From the NCBI RefSeq assembly GCF_029844725.1, contig NZ_JAOCKJ010000008.1, positions 180,526 to 244,525 on the forward strand: 64,000 nt of DNA, in the 5' to 3' direction. Of the stretch, positions 30,096 to 44,970 are shown piece by piece. The position numbers were made by a program, and so were the translations under genes. This stretch comes from Pantoea sp. GD03673 (lineage in GTDB: Bacteria; Pseudomonadota; Gammaproteobacteria; Enterobacterales; Enterobacteriaceae). The notes under the pieces are model-generated. The model was given only the letters and a program-made list of their open reading frames with translations, was not told the origin of the DNA and did not search any database. Numbering within the stretch: position 1 is the first letter of the stretch; every line of letters starts with the position of its first letter.

Positions 30096-30909
30096 TGCTC
30101 AGCTCCTGATGCATTTGATGAGAGTTGGCAACCAGGTCTTTCGGCTTCAGCTCCCGGTAAGGAGTGTCAAGATCGAAAAGGAAACAGTGCCGGGCCAGCA
30201 ACTGGCGTAGCCAATAGAGCGCCTGACCGGCCTCCAGCTGGCCGGAGGTATCCAGTCCTTGGGCAATAGCGGTCAGCTTCCGGTCTGGGTGACGCTGAAA
30301 CTCGAGCAGAAACAGCTGCTGGTAATGGGCGAGATCGTCCTGAGCGATGTCGCCTTCAGCATGGGCAGGATAGAGCCATTGGATATTGGCAAATGCCACC
30401 CTGGATACCTCGCGCTCAGTGACGATGACCCAGGGAATACCTTTTTCCTGCCAGTAGCGCCTTTCAAGTTCAAGCCTCTCGATAACTTCAGGCTTCTGCA
30501 GGTCGGTACTGTACTTGGCCTGAATCGCGATGCTCGGGCGCTGAGGATCTTCGAAATCCACCAGAAAGTCGCTGGTCAGTACCTGCTGGGTACCCTTGTA
30601 ACAACCGTGGGGCAGGCCAAGCTCCTCGGCGATGCGCACCGTATCTTCGACCCGCATCGGAAACTGTTCACGGATATCGGTGACATGGGGAGACCGATCC
30701 AAGGTCAGGAAGATGGCCAGTTCAAGATCGGATAGAAGATGGTGTAAACGCCGGGTCTTGCTGCCAGGCAGGCGGTGGGAGCGACCCAGCGAGGACACGT
30801 CCCTGGTGTAGATGAACGGCTTGTAGTCTGATCCCTGGCCTTGGCCACGCCCGTCCTTGAGCCTTCTATCGATCTGGGCCTGGGTCAGCCCCTTGAATGT
30901 TCCAGACAT
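30082..30909 (-). CDS. tnsA: Tn7-type endonuclease subunit TnsA
   Basis: A 275-residue restriction-like endonuclease that nicks the 5' ends of the transposon, allowing cut-and-paste movement together with TnsB. The catalytic residues of Tn7 TnsA are conserved at the same numbers: Glu63 (DLELAIF), Asp114 (LTSDFLV) and Lys132 (IQAKYS). Tn7 TnsA has 273 residues. It is the first gene of tnsABCDE and begins about 55 bp inside the innermost right-end repeat. Confidence 0.97.
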   Translation of the reverse strand: MSGTFKGLTQAQIDRRLKDGRGQGQGSDYKPFIYTRDVSSLGRSHRLPGSKTRRLHHLLSDLELAIFLTLDRSPHVTDIREQFPMRVEDTVRIAEELGLPHGCYKGTQQVLTSDFLVDFEDPQRPSIAIQAKYSTDLQKPEVIERLELERRYWQEKGIPWVIVTEREVSRVAFANIQWLYPAHAEGDIAQDDLAHYQQLFLLEFQRHPDRKLTAIAQGLDTSGQLEAGQALYWLRQLLARHCFLFDLDTPYRELKPKDLVANSHQMHQELSSVAR

Positions 30910-30963
30910 GAGAAAGCCTGCCCCCGCTGTGTCGATGACCTCAACATAGCGGATGCAGGCTCA

Positions 30964-31029
30964 GAATGAAACTTTATTTATACGGATGATACTTTATTTA
31001 TACGGATGAACCTTTATTTGCATCCCACA
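30964..31029 (-). repeat. Transposon right end with three tandem TnsB-type sites
   Basis: Three copies of the end motif (complement of AAATAAAGNTTCATCC) lie at 30964-30979, 30984-30999 and 31004-31019 with an exact 20-bp period. The terminal inverted repeat ends at 31029. Dense sites on the tns side and spread sites on the other side are the asymmetry seen in Tn7. Confidence 0.9.
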
Positions 31030-31049
31030 TGGGCCCGCGACGGGGCCCA
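31030..31049 (-). terminator. Hairpin behind glmS, abutting the transposon
   Basis: A perfect 7-bp stem TGGGCCC/GGGCCCA with a 6-nt loop starts 5 bp after the glmS stop. The outer five bases of one arm are the target duplication TGGGC. There is no T run after it in the present arrangement, so termination may be weak. Confidence 0.55.
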
Positions 31050-31054
31050 CCAGG

Positions 31055-32884
31055 TTATTCCACGGTAACCGATTTTGCCAGGTTACGAGGCTGATCGACG
31101 TCAGTGCCTTTTATCAGGGCGACGTGATAGGACAGTAACTGCAACGGCACGGTGTAGAAGATAGGCGCAATCACCTCTTCGACGTGCGGCAGCGGGATAA
31201 TCTTCATCCCGTCACTGTCGCTGAAGCCCGCATCCTGATCGGCAAACACATAGAGCAGGCCGCCGCGTGCGCGTACCTCTTCGATGTTGGATTTGAGTTT
31301 CTCCAGCAGTTCGTTGTTAGGCGCTACCACGATCACCGGCATGTCCGCATCAATCAGCGCCAGCGGGCCATGTTTCAGCTCACCAGCGGCGTAGGCTTCC
31401 GCATGAATGTAGGAGATCTCCTTGAGCTTCAGCGCGCCTTCCATAGCGATCGGGTATTGATCGCCACGGCCCAGGAACAAAGCGTGATGTTTGTCAGAGA
31501 AGCCTTCTGCCAGATTCTCAATCAGCTTATCCTGCGCCAGCATCTGCTCAATCCGGTTCGGCAACGCCTGCAGCGCATGAACAATCTCATGCTCAGTGTC
31601 AGCAGACATCCCTTTCAGACGGCCCAGTTTCGCCACCAGCATCAGCAGCACGGCTAACTGGGTCGTGAACGCTTTAGTCGAGGCGACGCCAATCTCGGTG
31701 CCTGCTTTCGTCATCAGCGCCAGGTCAGACTCACGCACCAGCGACGAACCGGCAACGTTGCAGACCGCCAGCGAACCCAGGTAGCCCAGCTCTTTAGAGA
31801 GGCGCAGCGCCGCCAGGGTATCGGCCGTTTCACCCGATTGCGACAGGGTGATCAGCAGGCTGTTTTTGCGAACGGCTGACTTGCGGTAGCGGAACTCCGA
31901 GGCGATCTCCACATCACAGGGAATGTTAGCCAGCGACTCAAACCAGTAGCGTGACACCATGCCGGAGTTGTAGGAGGTGCCGCAGGCGATAATCTGGATG
32001 TGCTCCACCTGGCTCAGCAGCGCTTCTGCGCCCGCGCCCAGTTCGCTGAGGTCAACCTGACCCTGACTAAAGCGACCGCTCAGGGTGCTTTTCAGCGCCA
32101 TCGGCTGTTCGTAGATCTCTTTCTGCATGTAGTGACGGTAAATGCCTTTGTCACCGGCATCATATTGCAGGTTCGACTCGATCTCGGCACGGTTCACGGT
32201 GTTGCCTTCACGGTCAACCACCGTCACATCGCGACGGCTGATCTCGGCGATATCTCCCTCTTCCAGATAGACGAAGCGGCGGGTCACCGGCAACAGAGCC
32301 AGCTGATCCGAGGCGATAAAGTTTTCGCCCATACCGCGACCAATGACCAGCGGGCTGCCGGAACGGGCCGCCACCAGTAGCGACGGATCGCGGCTATCCA
32401 TGATAACCATGCCATAGGCACCGCGCAGTTGCGGAATCACGCGCAGTACCACTTCACGCAGCGAACCGCCCTGCTTCTGCTCCCAGTGAACCAGGTGCGC
32501 CACCACTTCGGTGTCCGTTTCAGAAGCAAAGACGTAGCCGCGTGCGATCAGCTCTGCACGCAGCGGCTCATGGTTTTCAATGATGCCGTTGTGCACAATG
32601 ATGATGTGCTCTGAGACGTGCGGATGCGCATTCGCTTCCGACGGCTCGCCATGGGTTGCCCAGCGCGTATGCGCGATGCCGGTGCCACCAATCAGCGGCT
32701 GCTGTTCAGCGGCTTCCGCCAGTTTCTGCACTTTCCCTAACCGCCGCAGGCGCGTGACGTGCCCCTGACGATCGACCACGGCCAGACCGGCCGAATCATA
32801 TCCGCGATATTCAAGACGACGCAGACCTTCCAGCAGAATCTCTGCGATATCGCGTTGCGCTACTGCACCAACAATTCCACACAT
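31055..32884 (-). CDS. glmS: Glucosamine-6-phosphate synthase GlmS
   Basis: A 609-residue aminotransferase that makes glucosamine-6-phosphate from fructose-6-phosphate and glutamine, the first step to UDP-GlcNAc for wall and LPS. The N-terminal glutaminase has catalytic Cys2 (MCGIVGA); two sugar-isomerase (SIS) domains follow from about residue 280. Its last codons are the recognition site of TnsD, and the gene end (NLAKSVTVE) is intact. It lies 153 bp behind glmU, as in E. coli, where GlmZ small RNA controls the glmS part of the message. Confidence 0.98.
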   Translation of the reverse strand: MCGIVGAVAQRDIAEILLEGLRRLEYRGYDSAGLAVVDRQGHVTRLRRLGKVQKLAEAAEQQPLIGGTGIAHTRWATHGEPSEANAHPHVSEHIIIVHNGIIENHEPLRAELIARGYVFASETDTEVVAHLVHWEQKQGGSLREVVLRVIPQLRGAYGMVIMDSRDPSLLVAARSGSPLVIGRGMGENFIASDQLALLPVTRRFVYLEEGDIAEISRRDVTVVDREGNTVNRAEIESNLQYDAGDKGIYRHYMQKEIYEQPMALKSTLSGRFSQGQVDLSELGAGAEALLSQVEHIQIIACGTSYNSGMVSRYWFESLANIPCDVEIASEFRYRKSAVRKNSLLITLSQSGETADTLAALRLSKELGYLGSLAVCNVAGSSLVRESDLALMTKAGTEIGVASTKAFTTQLAVLLMLVAKLGRLKGMSADTEHEIVHALQALPNRIEQMLAQDKLIENLAEGFSDKHHALFLGRGDQYPIAMEGALKLKEISYIHAEAYAAGELKHGPLALIDADMPVIVVAPNNELLEKLKSNIEEVRARGGLLYVFADQDAGFSDSDGMKIIPLPHVEEVIAPIFYTVPLQLLSYHVALIKGTDVDQPRNLAKSVTVE

Positions 32885-33037
32885 AATGATGTTTTCCTGA
32901 CTACATGGCTTTTCGCCACTTCTGTTGTCATGCGACCTGATATCCGGCGTTGCCGGTTCCCCGAGCCTTGTAGAGAGTGGGGATTATAGTTTTGGCACTG
33001 CACTGCATCGGCCCGCAAAAAGCGGGCCGTAAAAAAA

Positions 33038-34408
33038 TTATTTTTTCTTCACCGGACGCTGCCAGTCTGCTTTGTGATTCTGCTCTTTACGGTTATAGAC
33101 CAGTCCCGCCCCGGTCACATCCTTCATGACAGTGGTGCCTGCCGCAATGGTGGCACCTGACGCGACGCTGACCGGCGCGACCAGCTGCGTATCCGAGCCT
33201 ACAAACACGTCATCGCCAATCACCGTTTTAAACTTGTTCGCGCCATCATAGTTGCAGGTGATGGTGCCTGCACCGATGTTAACGTTGTCGCCAATCTCCG
33301 CATCGCCAAGATAAGAGAGGTGACCCGCTTTCGATCCCCTGCCCAGACGTGCTTTTTTCATTTCGACAAAGTTGCCCACGTGGGCGGCATGCGCCAGATC
33401 GCTGCCGGGACGCAGACGGGCAAACGGCCCGACGGTAACGGCGGTGGCGAGCGTGGCATCTTCGATCACGGTATAGGGGCTGATTTCACAGTCATCGCCA
33501 ATCACGCTGTTTTTGATGATGCAGCCTGCGCCGATTTTAACGCGCGCGCCCAGCGTGACCTGACCTTCAATAATGACGTTGGTGTCGATTTCAACATCCC
33601 GCCCGTGCGTCAGCGTTCCGCGCAGGTCAAAGCGGGCCGGATCGCGCAGCATCACGCCAGCCAGCAGCAGTTTTTCCGCCTGTTCAGCCTGCCAGGTGCG
33701 CTCTAATGTCGCCAGCTGCAGCCGGTTATTTACGCCATCCGTTTCACTGATGCGTGCCGGATGGACCGCACTGTTGACCCGACCTTCCTGATGTGCCAGC
33801 GCGATGATATCGGTGATGTAGTACTCACCCTGCGCATTGTTATTGGTAAGCTGCGCCAGCCAGCGTTTTAAATCGCCGCCGTTGGCAATCAGGATACCGG
33901 TGTTGATTTCGTTAATGGCGAGCTGTGCCGGGCTGGCATCTTTCTGTTCGATGATGCCGGTGATGATGCCGTTCTCACGCACAATGCGGCCATAGCCGGT
34001 CGGGTCGTCCAGTACCACGGTAAGTAAGCCAATGCCGCCCTGCGGTTTTGCTTCGCGCAGACGCTGTAATGTCGCCTGCGAGATCAGCGGCACGTCGCCG
34101 TAAAGCATCATGATATCTTCATCATCTGCGAAGGCAGGCGCGGCCTGCTGCATGGCGTGGCCGGTGCCGAGCTGCTCGGCCTGCAGCACCCAGTTAAGCG
34201 TGCTGTCAGTAAGGGTGGCCTTCAGACTATCGCCGCCGTGACCATAAACCAGATGGATTTGCTGCGCACCCAGCCCTTTGGCGGCGTCAATCACATGCTG
34301 AACCATCGGTTTGCCTGCCAGCGTATGCAGAACTTTAGGCAGATCGGAATACATACGGGTGCCCTTGCCAGCGGCAAGAATCACCACACTCATCGCACTG
34401 TTAGACAT
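33038..34408 (-). CDS. glmU: Bifunctional UDP-GlcNAc synthesis enzyme GlmU
   Basis: A 456-residue enzyme that acetylates glucosamine-1-phosphate and then adds UMP from UTP to form UDP-GlcNAc. The uridyltransferase half starts with the nucleotide-binding motif LAAGKGTRM near residue 11. The acetyltransferase half (from about 250) has the hexapeptide repeats of a left-handed beta-helix. Length and start ([16 protein letters not shown]) match E. coli. It precedes glmS in the expected operon. Confidence 0.98.
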   Translation of the reverse strand: MSNSAMSVVILAAGKGTRMYSDLPKVLHTLAGKPMVQHVIDAAKGLGAQQIHLVYGHGGDSLKATLTDSTLNWVLQAEQLGTGHAMQQAAPAFADDEDIMMLYGDVPLISQATLQRLREAKPQGGIGLLTVVLDDPTGYGRIVRENGIITGIIEQKDASPAQLAINEINTGILIANGGDLKRWLAQLTNNNAQGEYYITDIIALAHQEGRVNSAVHPARISETDGVNNRLQLATLERTWQAEQAEKLLLAGVMLRDPARFDLRGTLTHGRDVEIDTNVIIEGQVTLGARVKIGAGCIIKNSVIGDDCEISPYTVIEDATLATAVTVGPFARLRPGSDLAHAAHVGNFVEMKKARLGRGSKAGHLSYLGDAEIGDNVNIGAGTITCNYDGANKFKTVIGDDVFVGSDTQLVAPVSVASGATIAAGTTVMKDVTGAGLVYNRKEQNHKADWQRPVKKK

Positions 34409-34518
34409 AACTATCCTGAGTGAATTTTTACGGGTGAAAGTAAAACGGTTTGGGGTTGAGATTACTACATTTTTCTCAGGCCGAAATTAGGCGGAGAGGC
34501 TGTCTGGTCGCCACAGAC

Positions 34519-34548
34519 AAAAAAAATGCCAGCCCGAGGGCTGGCATT
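34519..34548 (-). terminator. Terminator of the atp operon
   Basis: Just beyond atpC, a 10-bp stem (ATGCCAGCCC and its complement) with a 3-nt loop is followed leftwards by a run of about eight T. This is a strong intrinsic terminator separating atpC from glmU. Confidence 0.9.
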
Positions 34549-34568
34549 TCGTGACGCATAAAGCTGGA

Positions 34569-34988
34569 TTACATCGCTTTTTTGGTCAGTTCGATCACGC
34601 GCAGTTTAGCAATGGCTTTCGCCAGCTCGGCAGAGGCCTGAGCATAGTCCACGTCGCCGTGGCTGCTGTTCATGTGCTCTTCTGCTTTGCGTTTTGCTTC
34701 CAGAGCGCGCGCTTCGTCCAGATCGGTACCGCGAATTGCGGTATCGGCCAGAACGGTGCTGCTGCCCGGTTGCACTTCCAGCACGCCGCCAGAGAGGTAG
34801 ATATACTCCTCTTCGCCGTGCTGTTTCACGATACGGATCATTCCAGGCTTAATGGCAGTCAGCAGCGGCGCATGGCCAGGGAAAATCCCCAGTTCACCTT
34901 CGCTACCTGACACCTGAATTTTCTGTACCAGACCAGAGAACAACTGCTCCTCTGCGCTGACCACATCCAGGTGATAAGTCATAGCCAT
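34569..34988 (-). CDS. atpC: ATP synthase F1 epsilon subunit
   Basis: A 139-residue subunit of the central stalk that couples and inhibits rotation in F1. The N-terminal beta-sandwich ([19 protein letters not shown]) and C-terminal helical hairpin closely match E. coli. It is the last gene of the atp operon, 24 bp behind atpD. Confidence 0.98.
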   Translation of the reverse strand: MAMTYHLDVVSAEEQLFSGLVQKIQVSGSEGELGIFPGHAPLLTAIKPGMIRIVKQHGEEEYIYLSGGVLEVQPGSSTVLADTAIRGTDLDEARALEAKRKAEEHMNSSHGDVDYAQASAELAKAIAKLRVIELTKKAM

Positions 34989-35012
34989 AATCTTCCTCCC
35001 GGGAAACCGTTA

Positions 35013-36440
<1,428 letters not shown>

Positions 36441-37307
36441 TTAAACCGCGGAGGCCCCCGAGACGATCTCGGTAAGTTCCTGGGTGATGCTGGCCTGACG
36501 AGCTTTGTTGTACACCAACTGCAGCTCTTTGATCAGATTTCCGCCGTTGTCGGTTGCGGCTTTCATCGCCACCATACGTGCGGCCTGCTCACTGGCCAGA
36601 TTTTCCACCACACCCTGATAAACCTGCGATTCGACATAACGACGCAGCAGGGTATCCAGCAGCGCTTTCGGATCGGGTTCGTACAGGTAATCCCAGGTCT
36701 TCGCCTTCATCTCTTCTTCACCTTCCGCTGGCGCTAACGGCAGCAGTTGGGTGATGGTCGGAGTCTGAGACATGGTGTTATTGAATTTGTTACTGACGAT
36801 CATCAGCTTGTCGATGCGGCCTTCATCATAAGCCTGCAACATCACTTTTACCGGGCCAATCAGATCAGACAGGGCAGGTTTATCGCCCATGCCGCTGACT
36901 TGCGCCACAATGTTGCCACCCACAGCACTGAAGAATGACGCCCCTTTTGAACCGATAATCGACAGATCGCTCTGTACGCCTTTATCGGACCAGGACTTCA
37001 TATCCGCCAGTAATTTTTTGAACAGGTTAATGTTCAAACCACCACAAAGCCCGCGGTCTGTAGAAACGACCAGGTAGCCGACGCGCTTCACGTCGCGCTG
37101 TTCCAGGTAAGGGTGCTTGTATTCCAGATTACCCAACGCAAGGTGACCAATCACTTTGCGCATGGTGTCTGCATACGGACGGCTGGCCGCCATGCGTTCC
37201 TGCGTTTTACGCATCTTGGAGGCGGCGACCATTTCCATCGCTTTGGTGATCTTCTGCGTGTTTTTCACGCTTCCAATCTTGCTTCGTATCTCTTTTGCGC
37301 CGGCCAT
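36441..37307 (-). CDS. atpG: ATP synthase F1 gamma subunit
   Basis: A 288-residue rotor shaft of F1. The N-terminal ([32 protein letters not shown]) and C-terminal helices form the coiled coil inside the alpha3beta3 ring. It lies between atpA and atpD in the standard order. Confidence 0.98.
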   Translation of the reverse strand: MAGAKEIRSKIGSVKNTQKITKAMEMVAASKMRKTQERMAASRPYADTMRKVIGHLALGNLEYKHPYLEQRDVKRVGYLVVSTDRGLCGGLNINLFKKLLADMKSWSDKGVQSDLSIIGSKGASFFSAVGGNIVAQVSGMGDKPALSDLIGPVKVMLQAYDEGRIDKLMIVSNKFNNTMSQTPTITQLLPLAPAEGEEEMKAKTWDYLYEPDPKALLDTLLRRYVESQVYQGVVENLASEQAARMVAMKAATDNGGNLIKELQLVYNKARQASITQELTEIVSGASAV

Positions 37308-37359
37308 TAGCTTCTCCTCAAAGCCTTGCGGCCTGCCTTTTCAGACAAGCCGCCAGACA

Positions 37360-38901
37360 TTACCAGGACTGGGTTGCTTTGAACGTATCGATCAGGCCTT
37401 TCAGCTTCGCTTCGATATCGTTGTTAAAGTTACCCGACTGGTTGATTTCAGCCATCAGCTCAGCGTGGTCGCGATCGGCGAAGGCCAGCAGTGCAGCTTC
37501 AAAGCTACCAATTTTTGCCAGTTCAACGTCGTTCAGGTAGCCACGCTCTGCAGCGAACAGAACCAGACCCTGCTGCGCGACAGACATCGGCGCATACTGT
37601 TTCTGCTTCAGCAGCTCGGTCACTTTCTGACCGTGGCTCAGCTGTTTGCGGGTTGCATCATCCAGATCAGATGCGAACTGCGAGAACGCCGCCAGTTCAC
37701 GATACTGTGCCAGCGCGGTACGGATACCACCGGACAGTTTCTTGATGATCTTGGTCTGTGCAGCACCACCTACGCGGGATACCGAAATACCTGGGTTAAC
37801 AGCCGGACGAATACCGGAGTTGAACAGGTTCGACTCCAGGAAGATCTGACCATCGGTAATCGAGATTACGTTGGTCGGAACGAACGCAGAAACGTCGCCC
37901 GCCTGAGTTTCGATGATCGGCAGCGCGGTCAGTGAACCGGTCTGTCCTGTCACTGCGCCATTGGTGAAACGCTCAACATAATCAGCGCTTACGCGTGATG
38001 CACGTTCCAGCAGACGAGAGTGGAGATAGAACACGTCGCCAGGGAAAGCTTCACGGCCTGGTGGACGGCGCAGCAGCAGGGAGATCTGACGGTAAGCGAT
38101 AGCCTGCTTGGAGAGGTCATCGTATACGATCAGGGCGTCTTCACCACGGTCACGGAAGTATTCACCCATCGCACAGCCTGCGTACGGAGAGAGATACTGC
38201 AGTGCAGCAGATTCAGAAGCAGATGCCACAACAACGATGGTGTTCTGCAGTGCGCCATGCTCTTCCAGCTTACGAACCACGTTAGAGATGGTTGAGGCTT
38301 TCTGACCAATCGCAACATAGACACACTTGATGCCTGAGTCGCGCTGGTTGATGATCGCATCGATCGCCATCGCGGTTTTACCGGTCTGACGGTCACCGAT
38401 GATCAGCTCACGCTGGCCACGGCCGATTGGAATCATCGCATCGACCGACTTATAACCGGTCTGGACCGGCTGGTCGACTGACTGACGGTCGATAACGCCA
38501 GGTGCAATCACTTCGACTGGTGAGAAACCGTCATTGTCGATTGCGCCTTTACCGTCGATAGGTGCACCCAGGGTGTTCACGACGCGGCCCAGCAGGCCAC
38601 GGCCTACCGGTACTTCAAGAATACGGCCAGTACACTTAACCTTCATGCCTTCGGCGAGGTCAGCGTAAGGGCCCATCACCACTGCACCAACCGAGTCACG
38701 CTCGAGGTTCAGGGCGATAGCGTAACGGTTACCCGGCAGGGCAATCATCTCACCCTGCATGACATCGGCCAGGCCGTGTACGCGGATGATACCGTCACTT
38801 ACAGAAACAATCGTACCTTCGTTGTGAGCTTCACTCACGACATTGAACTGAGCAATGCGCTGCTTGATCAGTTCGCTGATTTCGGTGGAATTCAGTTGCA
38901 T
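37360..38901 (-). CDS. atpA: ATP synthase F1 alpha subunit
   Basis: A 513-residue non-catalytic nucleotide-binding subunit, the same length as in E. coli. The P-loop GDRQTGKT (about 169-176) and the arginine-finger region [13 protein letters not shown] are intact. It alternates with beta in the F1 ring. Confidence 0.98.
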   Translation of the reverse strand: MQLNSTEISELIKQRIAQFNVVSEAHNEGTIVSVSDGIIRVHGLADVMQGEMIALPGNRYAIALNLERDSVGAVVMGPYADLAEGMKVKCTGRILEVPVGRGLLGRVVNTLGAPIDGKGAIDNDGFSPVEVIAPGVIDRQSVDQPVQTGYKSVDAMIPIGRGQRELIIGDRQTGKTAMAIDAIINQRDSGIKCVYVAIGQKASTISNVVRKLEEHGALQNTIVVVASASESAALQYLSPYAGCAMGEYFRDRGEDALIVYDDLSKQAIAYRQISLLLRRPPGREAFPGDVFYLHSRLLERASRVSADYVERFTNGAVTGQTGSLTALPIIETQAGDVSAFVPTNVISITDGQIFLESNLFNSGIRPAVNPGISVSRVGGAAQTKIIKKLSGGIRTALAQYRELAAFSQFASDLDDATRKQLSHGQKVTELLKQKQYAPMSVAQQGLVLFAAERGYLNDVELAKIGSFEAALLAFADRDHAELMAEINQSGNFNNDIEAKLKGLIDTFKATQSW

Positions 38902-38915
38902 ATGCTCCAGTCCCC

Positions 38916-39449
38916 TTAAGACTGCAAGACGTCAGCCAGACGGTCAAGACGGCCGCGTACGCTGCCATCAATAACCAGATCACCCGAACGGATGATCACG
39001 CCTGCCATCACAGACTTATCAATTTTGCAATTCAGCTTAACTTTGCGTGACAGACGTTTTTCCATCGCGGCGCTGATTTTATTCAGCTGGTCGTCACTCA
39101 GCGTACTGGCGGAGATAACATCTACTTCAGCGGTGGCTTCATGAGCGTCGCGCAGTTCGATGTATTGAGCCAGTACAGCCGGAAGCGCTGTCAAACGTCC
39201 GTTTTCCGCCATCACCTTAATCAGGTTCTGCGCGGGTTCATCCAGTTGATCACCACAGACTGCGTTAAACGACGCTGCCAGCGCTTCAGGTGCTAATGCA
39301 CCTGAGAGAAGATCAGCCATCTGTTCATTGCGAGCCACTTCTGCGGCAAACGCCAGCATCTGTTGCCAGCGTTCAATACTTTGATGCTCAACAGCAAAGT
39401 CAAAAGCTGCTTTGGCGTAGGGGCGAGCTACAGTAATCAGATCAGACAT
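38916..39449 (-). CDS. atpH: ATP synthase F1 delta subunit
   Basis: A 177-residue peripheral-stalk protein joining the top of F1 to the b subunits. The conserved C-terminal strand region ([20 protein letters not shown]) is present. It sits 14 bp behind atpF. Confidence 0.97.
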   Translation of the reverse strand: MSDLITVARPYAKAAFDFAVEHQSIERWQQMLAFAAEVARNEQMADLLSGALAPEALAASFNAVCGDQLDEPAQNLIKVMAENGRLTALPAVLAQYIELRDAHEATAEVDVISASTLSDDQLNKISAAMEKRLSRKVKLNCKIDKSVMAGVIIRSGDLVIDGSVRGRLDRLADVLQS

Positions 39450-39463
39450 CAGCCCCTCCCTCC

Positions 39464-39934
39464 TTACAGTTCAGCGACCAGTTTATCAACGATGTCGCTG
39501 TTAGCAGCTTCATCCACGGAGCGTTCGATGATCTTCTCGGCGCCAGCCATAGCCAGCAACGCAACCTGCTTACGCAGTTCTTCACGTGCACGCTTGCGTT
39601 CGGCGTCAATTTCAGCCTGCGCTTGGGTCACGATACGGTTACGTTCGTTTTCAGCTTCGGTTTTCGCTTCGTCCAGAATCTGCGCGCGACGCTTGTTCGC
39701 TTGCTCGATAATGACCTGAGCGTCTTCTTTGGCTTTTTTCAGCTGGTCGGTCGCATTAGCCTGCGCGAGATCCAAATCTTTCTTTGCACGTTCAGCAGAA
39801 GCAAGGCCTTCAGCAATTTCTTTCTGGCGCTTTTCGATAGCAGCCATGAGCGGCGGCCATACGTACTTCATGCAGAACGCGACAAACAGGATGAACGCGA
39901 TAGCCTGGCCGAGGATTGTTGCATTAATGTTCAC
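39464..39934 (-). CDS. atpF: ATP synthase Fo subunit b
   Basis: A 156-residue stalk subunit with one N-terminal membrane helix ([20 protein letters not shown]) and a long charged alpha-helix that forms a dimeric coiled coil holding F1 to the membrane. Length equals E. coli. Confidence 0.98.
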   Translation of the reverse strand: MNINATILGQAIAFILFVAFCMKYVWPPLMAAIEKRQKEIAEGLASAERAKKDLDLAQANATDQLKKAKEDAQVIIEQANKRRAQILDEAKTEAENERNRIVTQAQAEIDAERKRAREELRKQVALLAMAGAEKIIERSVDEAANSDIVDKLVAEL

Positions 39935-40006
39935 AGCACAATGCCTCTAGATTGAGTATTTAACTTTTCTGCCGTTATCGGTGTGATAAGCGGCAGAATC
40001 CGTTCA

Positions 40007-40310
<304 letters not shown>

Positions 40311-40386
40311 CTCCCTTCATCTTCCGGGCTTCAGCGGAGTACGCCGCCACCCGGAATCAAGAGGGAAAGTAGTGTTGAGAAAAAAA

Positions 40387-41594
<1,208 letters not shown>

Positions 41595-41686
41595 GACGCT
41601 GATACTCTCCTGCCCCGTTAGGGGTATGTCGCGTGTCGTATAAGACTGCCTTTGCGCAGTTGAGTCAAGCAGCAAAAGCCGTGCAA

Positions 41687-41714
41687 ATTATACGGGCCGC
41701 ACCTGCGATTTCAA
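41687..41714 (-). promoter_or_regulatory. atp operon promoter
   Basis: Read leftwards, TTGAAA (41709-41714) and TATAAT (41687-41692) are separated by 16 bp, a near-consensus sigma70 promoter about 90 bp before atpI. Its position and surroundings agree with the main E. coli atp promoter. Confidence 0.85.
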
Positions 41715-42305
41715 TCGGTAAGTAGCGAAAAGGTGAACAATTATTTAAATTTCTTTCCGGAGGGCTATTTTTCCAAAGATTACCCTGCAGAGATTCACCC
41801 TAATCTGACTGAAAATTCACTCGAATCTTGCTTTTAAAGCGTGCTTTAGATCACATAATAAGCATTCGCACGTCACTGAATTTTATCATTGACCTATTTA
41901 AGAATAATCCGCAAAACAGATTAAAGCCGTAAAATCATACAGTTATAATTTTAAAAATGTCCCTGCAAGACTATTTGCACGGGAAACACGCTATTGACAT
42001 CGAACTGTGCTTAAGAATCGTGAAATTGATATTACGCACGCAAAGTTATTACCAAGATATATTTTCCGGCGTGACTACTTTTATTCCGCGCCCCGCCTAT
42101 ACAAGTGATATTTCTGATAACCGAATGTGAATTAAACGTTAAATGTAACAGAGCTTTTCGGATAATTTCCGTCGCCGTTTTTAACCTTCCGTCAGCCAGG
42201 GCTTAATCAAAATCTTTTATTGATAGCGCATCATCTGCACTTTTTTGATCAGTGCCCCGATCAAAACCCTGGCAGACAAGCGCTATACCCCTGGAAACTG
42301 AAGGG
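41715..42305. other. Long spacer between rsmG and atp promoter
   Basis: About 590 bp of AT-rich sequence without a supportable gene. A spacer of similar size exists between gidB and atpI in E. coli. Short T-rich and A-rich tracts may act as promoter or UP elements; I see no strong stem-loop behind rsmG. Confidence 0.5.
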
Positions 42306-42923
42306 CTACTGATGACGAATGATGACCAGGTGGCGGTCACCTTCCAGCTGCGGCACCTGCAGCTTTATTACTTCATCGGAGAGGTAGCCAGCCGGCAGCT
42401 CAGCGATTTCATCGTCCGGGCGAACCCCTTTAAGTGCATAAAAGCGCCCTTCCCTGCCCGGCAGATGGTGACACCAGCTCACCATGTCGTTCAGCGAGGC
42501 AAAGGCACGACTGATTACGCCATCAAAGGGTGGCTCAGCGGGGAAATCCTCAACCCGGCTCTGGACCGGAGTGATGTTAGTGAGTCCTAACTCATGCTGA
42601 ACCTGGCGCAGGAAACGCACTCGCTTACCCAGACTGTCGAGCAGCGTAAAGTGCGCATCCGGCATCACGATAGACAGCGGAATGCCTGGCAGTCCGGGTC
42701 CGGTGCCGACATCAATAAAACGGGAGCCTTTCAGATGCGGTGCCACCACGATGCTGTCGAGGATATGGCGTACCAGCATCTGCTGCGGATCGCGTACGGA
42801 TGTCAGATTGTAGGCTTTGTTCCATTTATCCAGCAGGCCGACATAGGCAACCAGCTTCTGTTTTTGTTGATCGGAGAGGGAAATACTGGCTGCTTTCAGC
42901 AGCGACGTGAGTGTGTTGATCAC
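42306..42923 (-). CDS. rsmG: 16S rRNA G527 methyltransferase RsmG
   Basis: A 205-residue SAM-dependent enzyme (formerly GidB) that makes m7G527 in 16S rRNA; its loss gives low-level streptomycin resistance. The SAM-binding loop [15 protein letters not shown] (about residues 66-80) is intact. It lies 47 bp behind mnmG, as expected. Confidence 0.98.
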   Translation of the reverse strand: MINTLTSLLKAASISLSDQQKQKLVAYVGLLDKWNKAYNLTSVRDPQQMLVRHILDSIVVAPHLKGSRFIDVGTGPGLPGIPLSIVMPDAHFTLLDSLGKRVRFLRQVQHELGLTNITPVQSRVEDFPAEPPFDGVISRAFASLNDMVSWCHHLPGREGRFYALKGVRPDDEIAELPAGYLSDEVIKLQVPQLEGDRHLVIIRHQ

Positions 42924-42970
42924 AGCATAAGTCCATTCAGCGGGGGCGAGTTGCCTCGCCCCGTTTCAGA

Positions 42971-44860
42971 TCAGGCGCTTTTGCGCAGCAGACCCTGTTT
43001 TTTCAGATAGATAAGCAGAATTGAGATGGCCGCCGGGGTAATGCCGGAAATGCGCGTTGCCTGACCAATCGATACCGGCTTGTGATCGTTCAGCTTGGCG
43101 ATCACTTCGTTTGAGAGGCCGTTTACCTGACGGTAGTCGAGCTCCACCGGTAACAGCGTATTCTCGTTACGCAGCTGGCGATCGATCTCTTCCTGCTGAC
43201 GCGCAATGTAACCTTCATACTTGACCTGAATCTCAACCTGCTCAGCGGCCTGCTCATCAGCCAGCGCCGGACCAAAGGCATCCAGCGTCATCAGCTTCAG
43301 ATAGGTCAGCTCAGGACGGCGCAGCAAATCTTCGCCACTTGCTTCCTTGGTCAGCGGCGCACTGAGTACCGTGTTCACTTCCGCCACGTGCTCTGACTTC
43401 GGATGAACCCAGATATCGCGCAGGCGCTGACGCTCCTGTTCAATTGCTTCCAGCTTCTGATTGAAACGCGCCCAGCGCACATCATCCACCAGCCCCAGTT
43501 CACGGCCGGTTTCGGTCAGACGCAGATCGGCATTGTCTTCGCGCAGCATCAGACGGTATTCCGCACGCGAGGTAAACATGCGGTACGGCTCTTTGGTGCC
43601 GAGCGTGCAGAGGTCATCCACCAGTACGCCGAGATAAGCCTGGTCACGACGCGGTGCCCAGCCCTCTTTGTCGGCAGACTGACGGGCAGCGTTAAGACCC
43701 GCCAGCATCCCCTGCGCTGCTGCTTCTTCATAGCCGGTGGTGCCGTTGATCTGTCCGGCAAAGAACAGACCGTGAATAAACTTACTCTCCAGCGTCGGTT
43801 TGAGATCGCGTGGATCGAAGAAGTCATATTCGATGGCATAACCCGGACGCACGATCTTCGCATTCTCCATACCCTGCATTGACCGGACGATCTGAATCTG
43901 CACGTCAAACGGCAGACTGGTCGAGATGCCGTTCGGGTAGATCTCATTGCTGGTCAGCCCTTCCGGCTCCAGGAAGATCTGATGCGAGTTACGATCGGCA
44001 AAACGCATGACTTTGTCTTCGATCGACGGACAGTAGCGTGGCCCGATCCCCTCGATGATCCCGGCGTACATCGGGCTGCGATCCAGGTTATTGCGGATCA
44101 CCTCATGCGTTTTCTCATTGGTGTGGGTGATCCAGCACGGCACCTGTTGCGGATGCTGAGAGGCGTTGCCCATAAACGAGAACACCGGCATAGGGTTATC
44201 GCCGTGCTGCGGGCTGAGCACTGAAAAATCGATAGTGCGCGCATCGATACGCGGTGGCGTACCGGTCTTGAGGCGGTTTACCCGCAACGGCAGCGCACGC
44301 AGGCGTTTTGCCAGCGGAATGGACGGAGGATCGCCAGCGCGACCGCCGCTGTAGTTGTCCAGACCGATATGAATTTTGCCGTCAAGGAAAGTACCGACGG
44401 TAAGAACGACGGTTCTGGCACGAAATTTCAGTCCCATCTGGGTGACGGCACCCACCACACGATCGTTTTCCACGATAAGATCGTCGACCGCCTGCTGGAA
44501 GATCATCAGATTGGGCTGGTTTTCCAGTGCTGTTCGCACCGCCTGCCGATAAAGCACGCGATCGGCCTGAGCACGGGTCGCCCGTACGGCCGGGCCTTTG
44601 CTCGCGTTTAGTATCCTAAACTGGATACCCGCCTGGTCAATCGCACTGGCCATCAGACCACCCAGGGCATCCACTTCCTTCACCAAATGTCCTTTGCCAA
44701 TACCACCAATCGCCGGGTTACAGGACATTTGTCCAAGCGTATCAATGTTATGGGTGAGTAACAGGGTTTGCTGACCCATTCGGGCTGCCGCCATTGCGGC
44801 TTCGGTGCCCGCATGACCACCACCAATTACGATGACGTCAAAAGGATCCTGATAAAACAT
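42971..44860 (-). CDS. mnmG: tRNA U34 modification enzyme MnmG
   Basis: A 629-residue FAD protein (formerly GidA) that works with MnmE to build the 5-carboxymethylaminomethyl group on wobble uridine. The FAD-binding motif [12 protein letters not shown] is at residues 11-22. Conserved Cys-containing segments and the C-terminal helical domain are present. It borders oriC and its transcription leads away from the origin, as in E. coli. Confidence 0.98.
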   Translation of the reverse strand: MFYQDPFDVIVIGGGHAGTEAAMAAARMGQQTLLLTHNIDTLGQMSCNPAIGGIGKGHLVKEVDALGGLMASAIDQAGIQFRILNASKGPAVRATRAQADRVLYRQAVRTALENQPNLMIFQQAVDDLIVENDRVVGAVTQMGLKFRARTVVLTVGTFLDGKIHIGLDNYSGGRAGDPPSIPLAKRLRALPLRVNRLKTGTPPRIDARTIDFSVLSPQHGDNPMPVFSFMGNASQHPQQVPCWITHTNEKTHEVIRNNLDRSPMYAGIIEGIGPRYCPSIEDKVMRFADRNSHQIFLEPEGLTSNEIYPNGISTSLPFDVQIQIVRSMQGMENAKIVRPGYAIEYDFFDPRDLKPTLESKFIHGLFFAGQINGTTGYEEAAAQGMLAGLNAARQSADKEGWAPRRDQAYLGVLVDDLCTLGTKEPYRMFTSRAEYRLMLREDNADLRLTETGRELGLVDDVRWARFNQKLEAIEQERQRLRDIWVHPKSEHVAEVNTVLSAPLTKEASGEDLLRRPELTYLKLMTLDAFGPALADEQAAEQVEIQVKYEGYIARQQEEIDRQLRNENTLLPVELDYRQVNGLSNEVIAKLNDHKPVSIGQATRISGITPAAISILLIYLKKQGLLRKSA

Positions 44861-44970
44861 GAAGTGGTACCTCGGTTGATGAACGTGCAGGATCGTCGTC
44901 CTGGGGCGTGGATTCTACTCAAATTCCGTCTGGGGTGAAAGCCGCGGGATCGTCCGGTTTTAAAAGAAAG

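Noticed and set aside
30964..31019. Possible CRISPR-like array near tnsA
   Set aside because: The 20-bp-period units are TnsB-type transposon end repeats with no spacers; no cas genes or tnsD-less CRISPR targeting genes are present.
33007..33036. Hairpin plus AT run between glmU and glmS as a terminator
   Set aside because: In the direction of transcription the T-rich part comes before the stem, so it cannot act as an intrinsic terminator; it may be an RNA-processing site.
41595..41675. Longer AtpI start at 41675
   Set aside because: The extension has no counterpart in E. coli AtpI and would begin 12 bp from the -10 box of the atp promoter, leaving no room for a leader.
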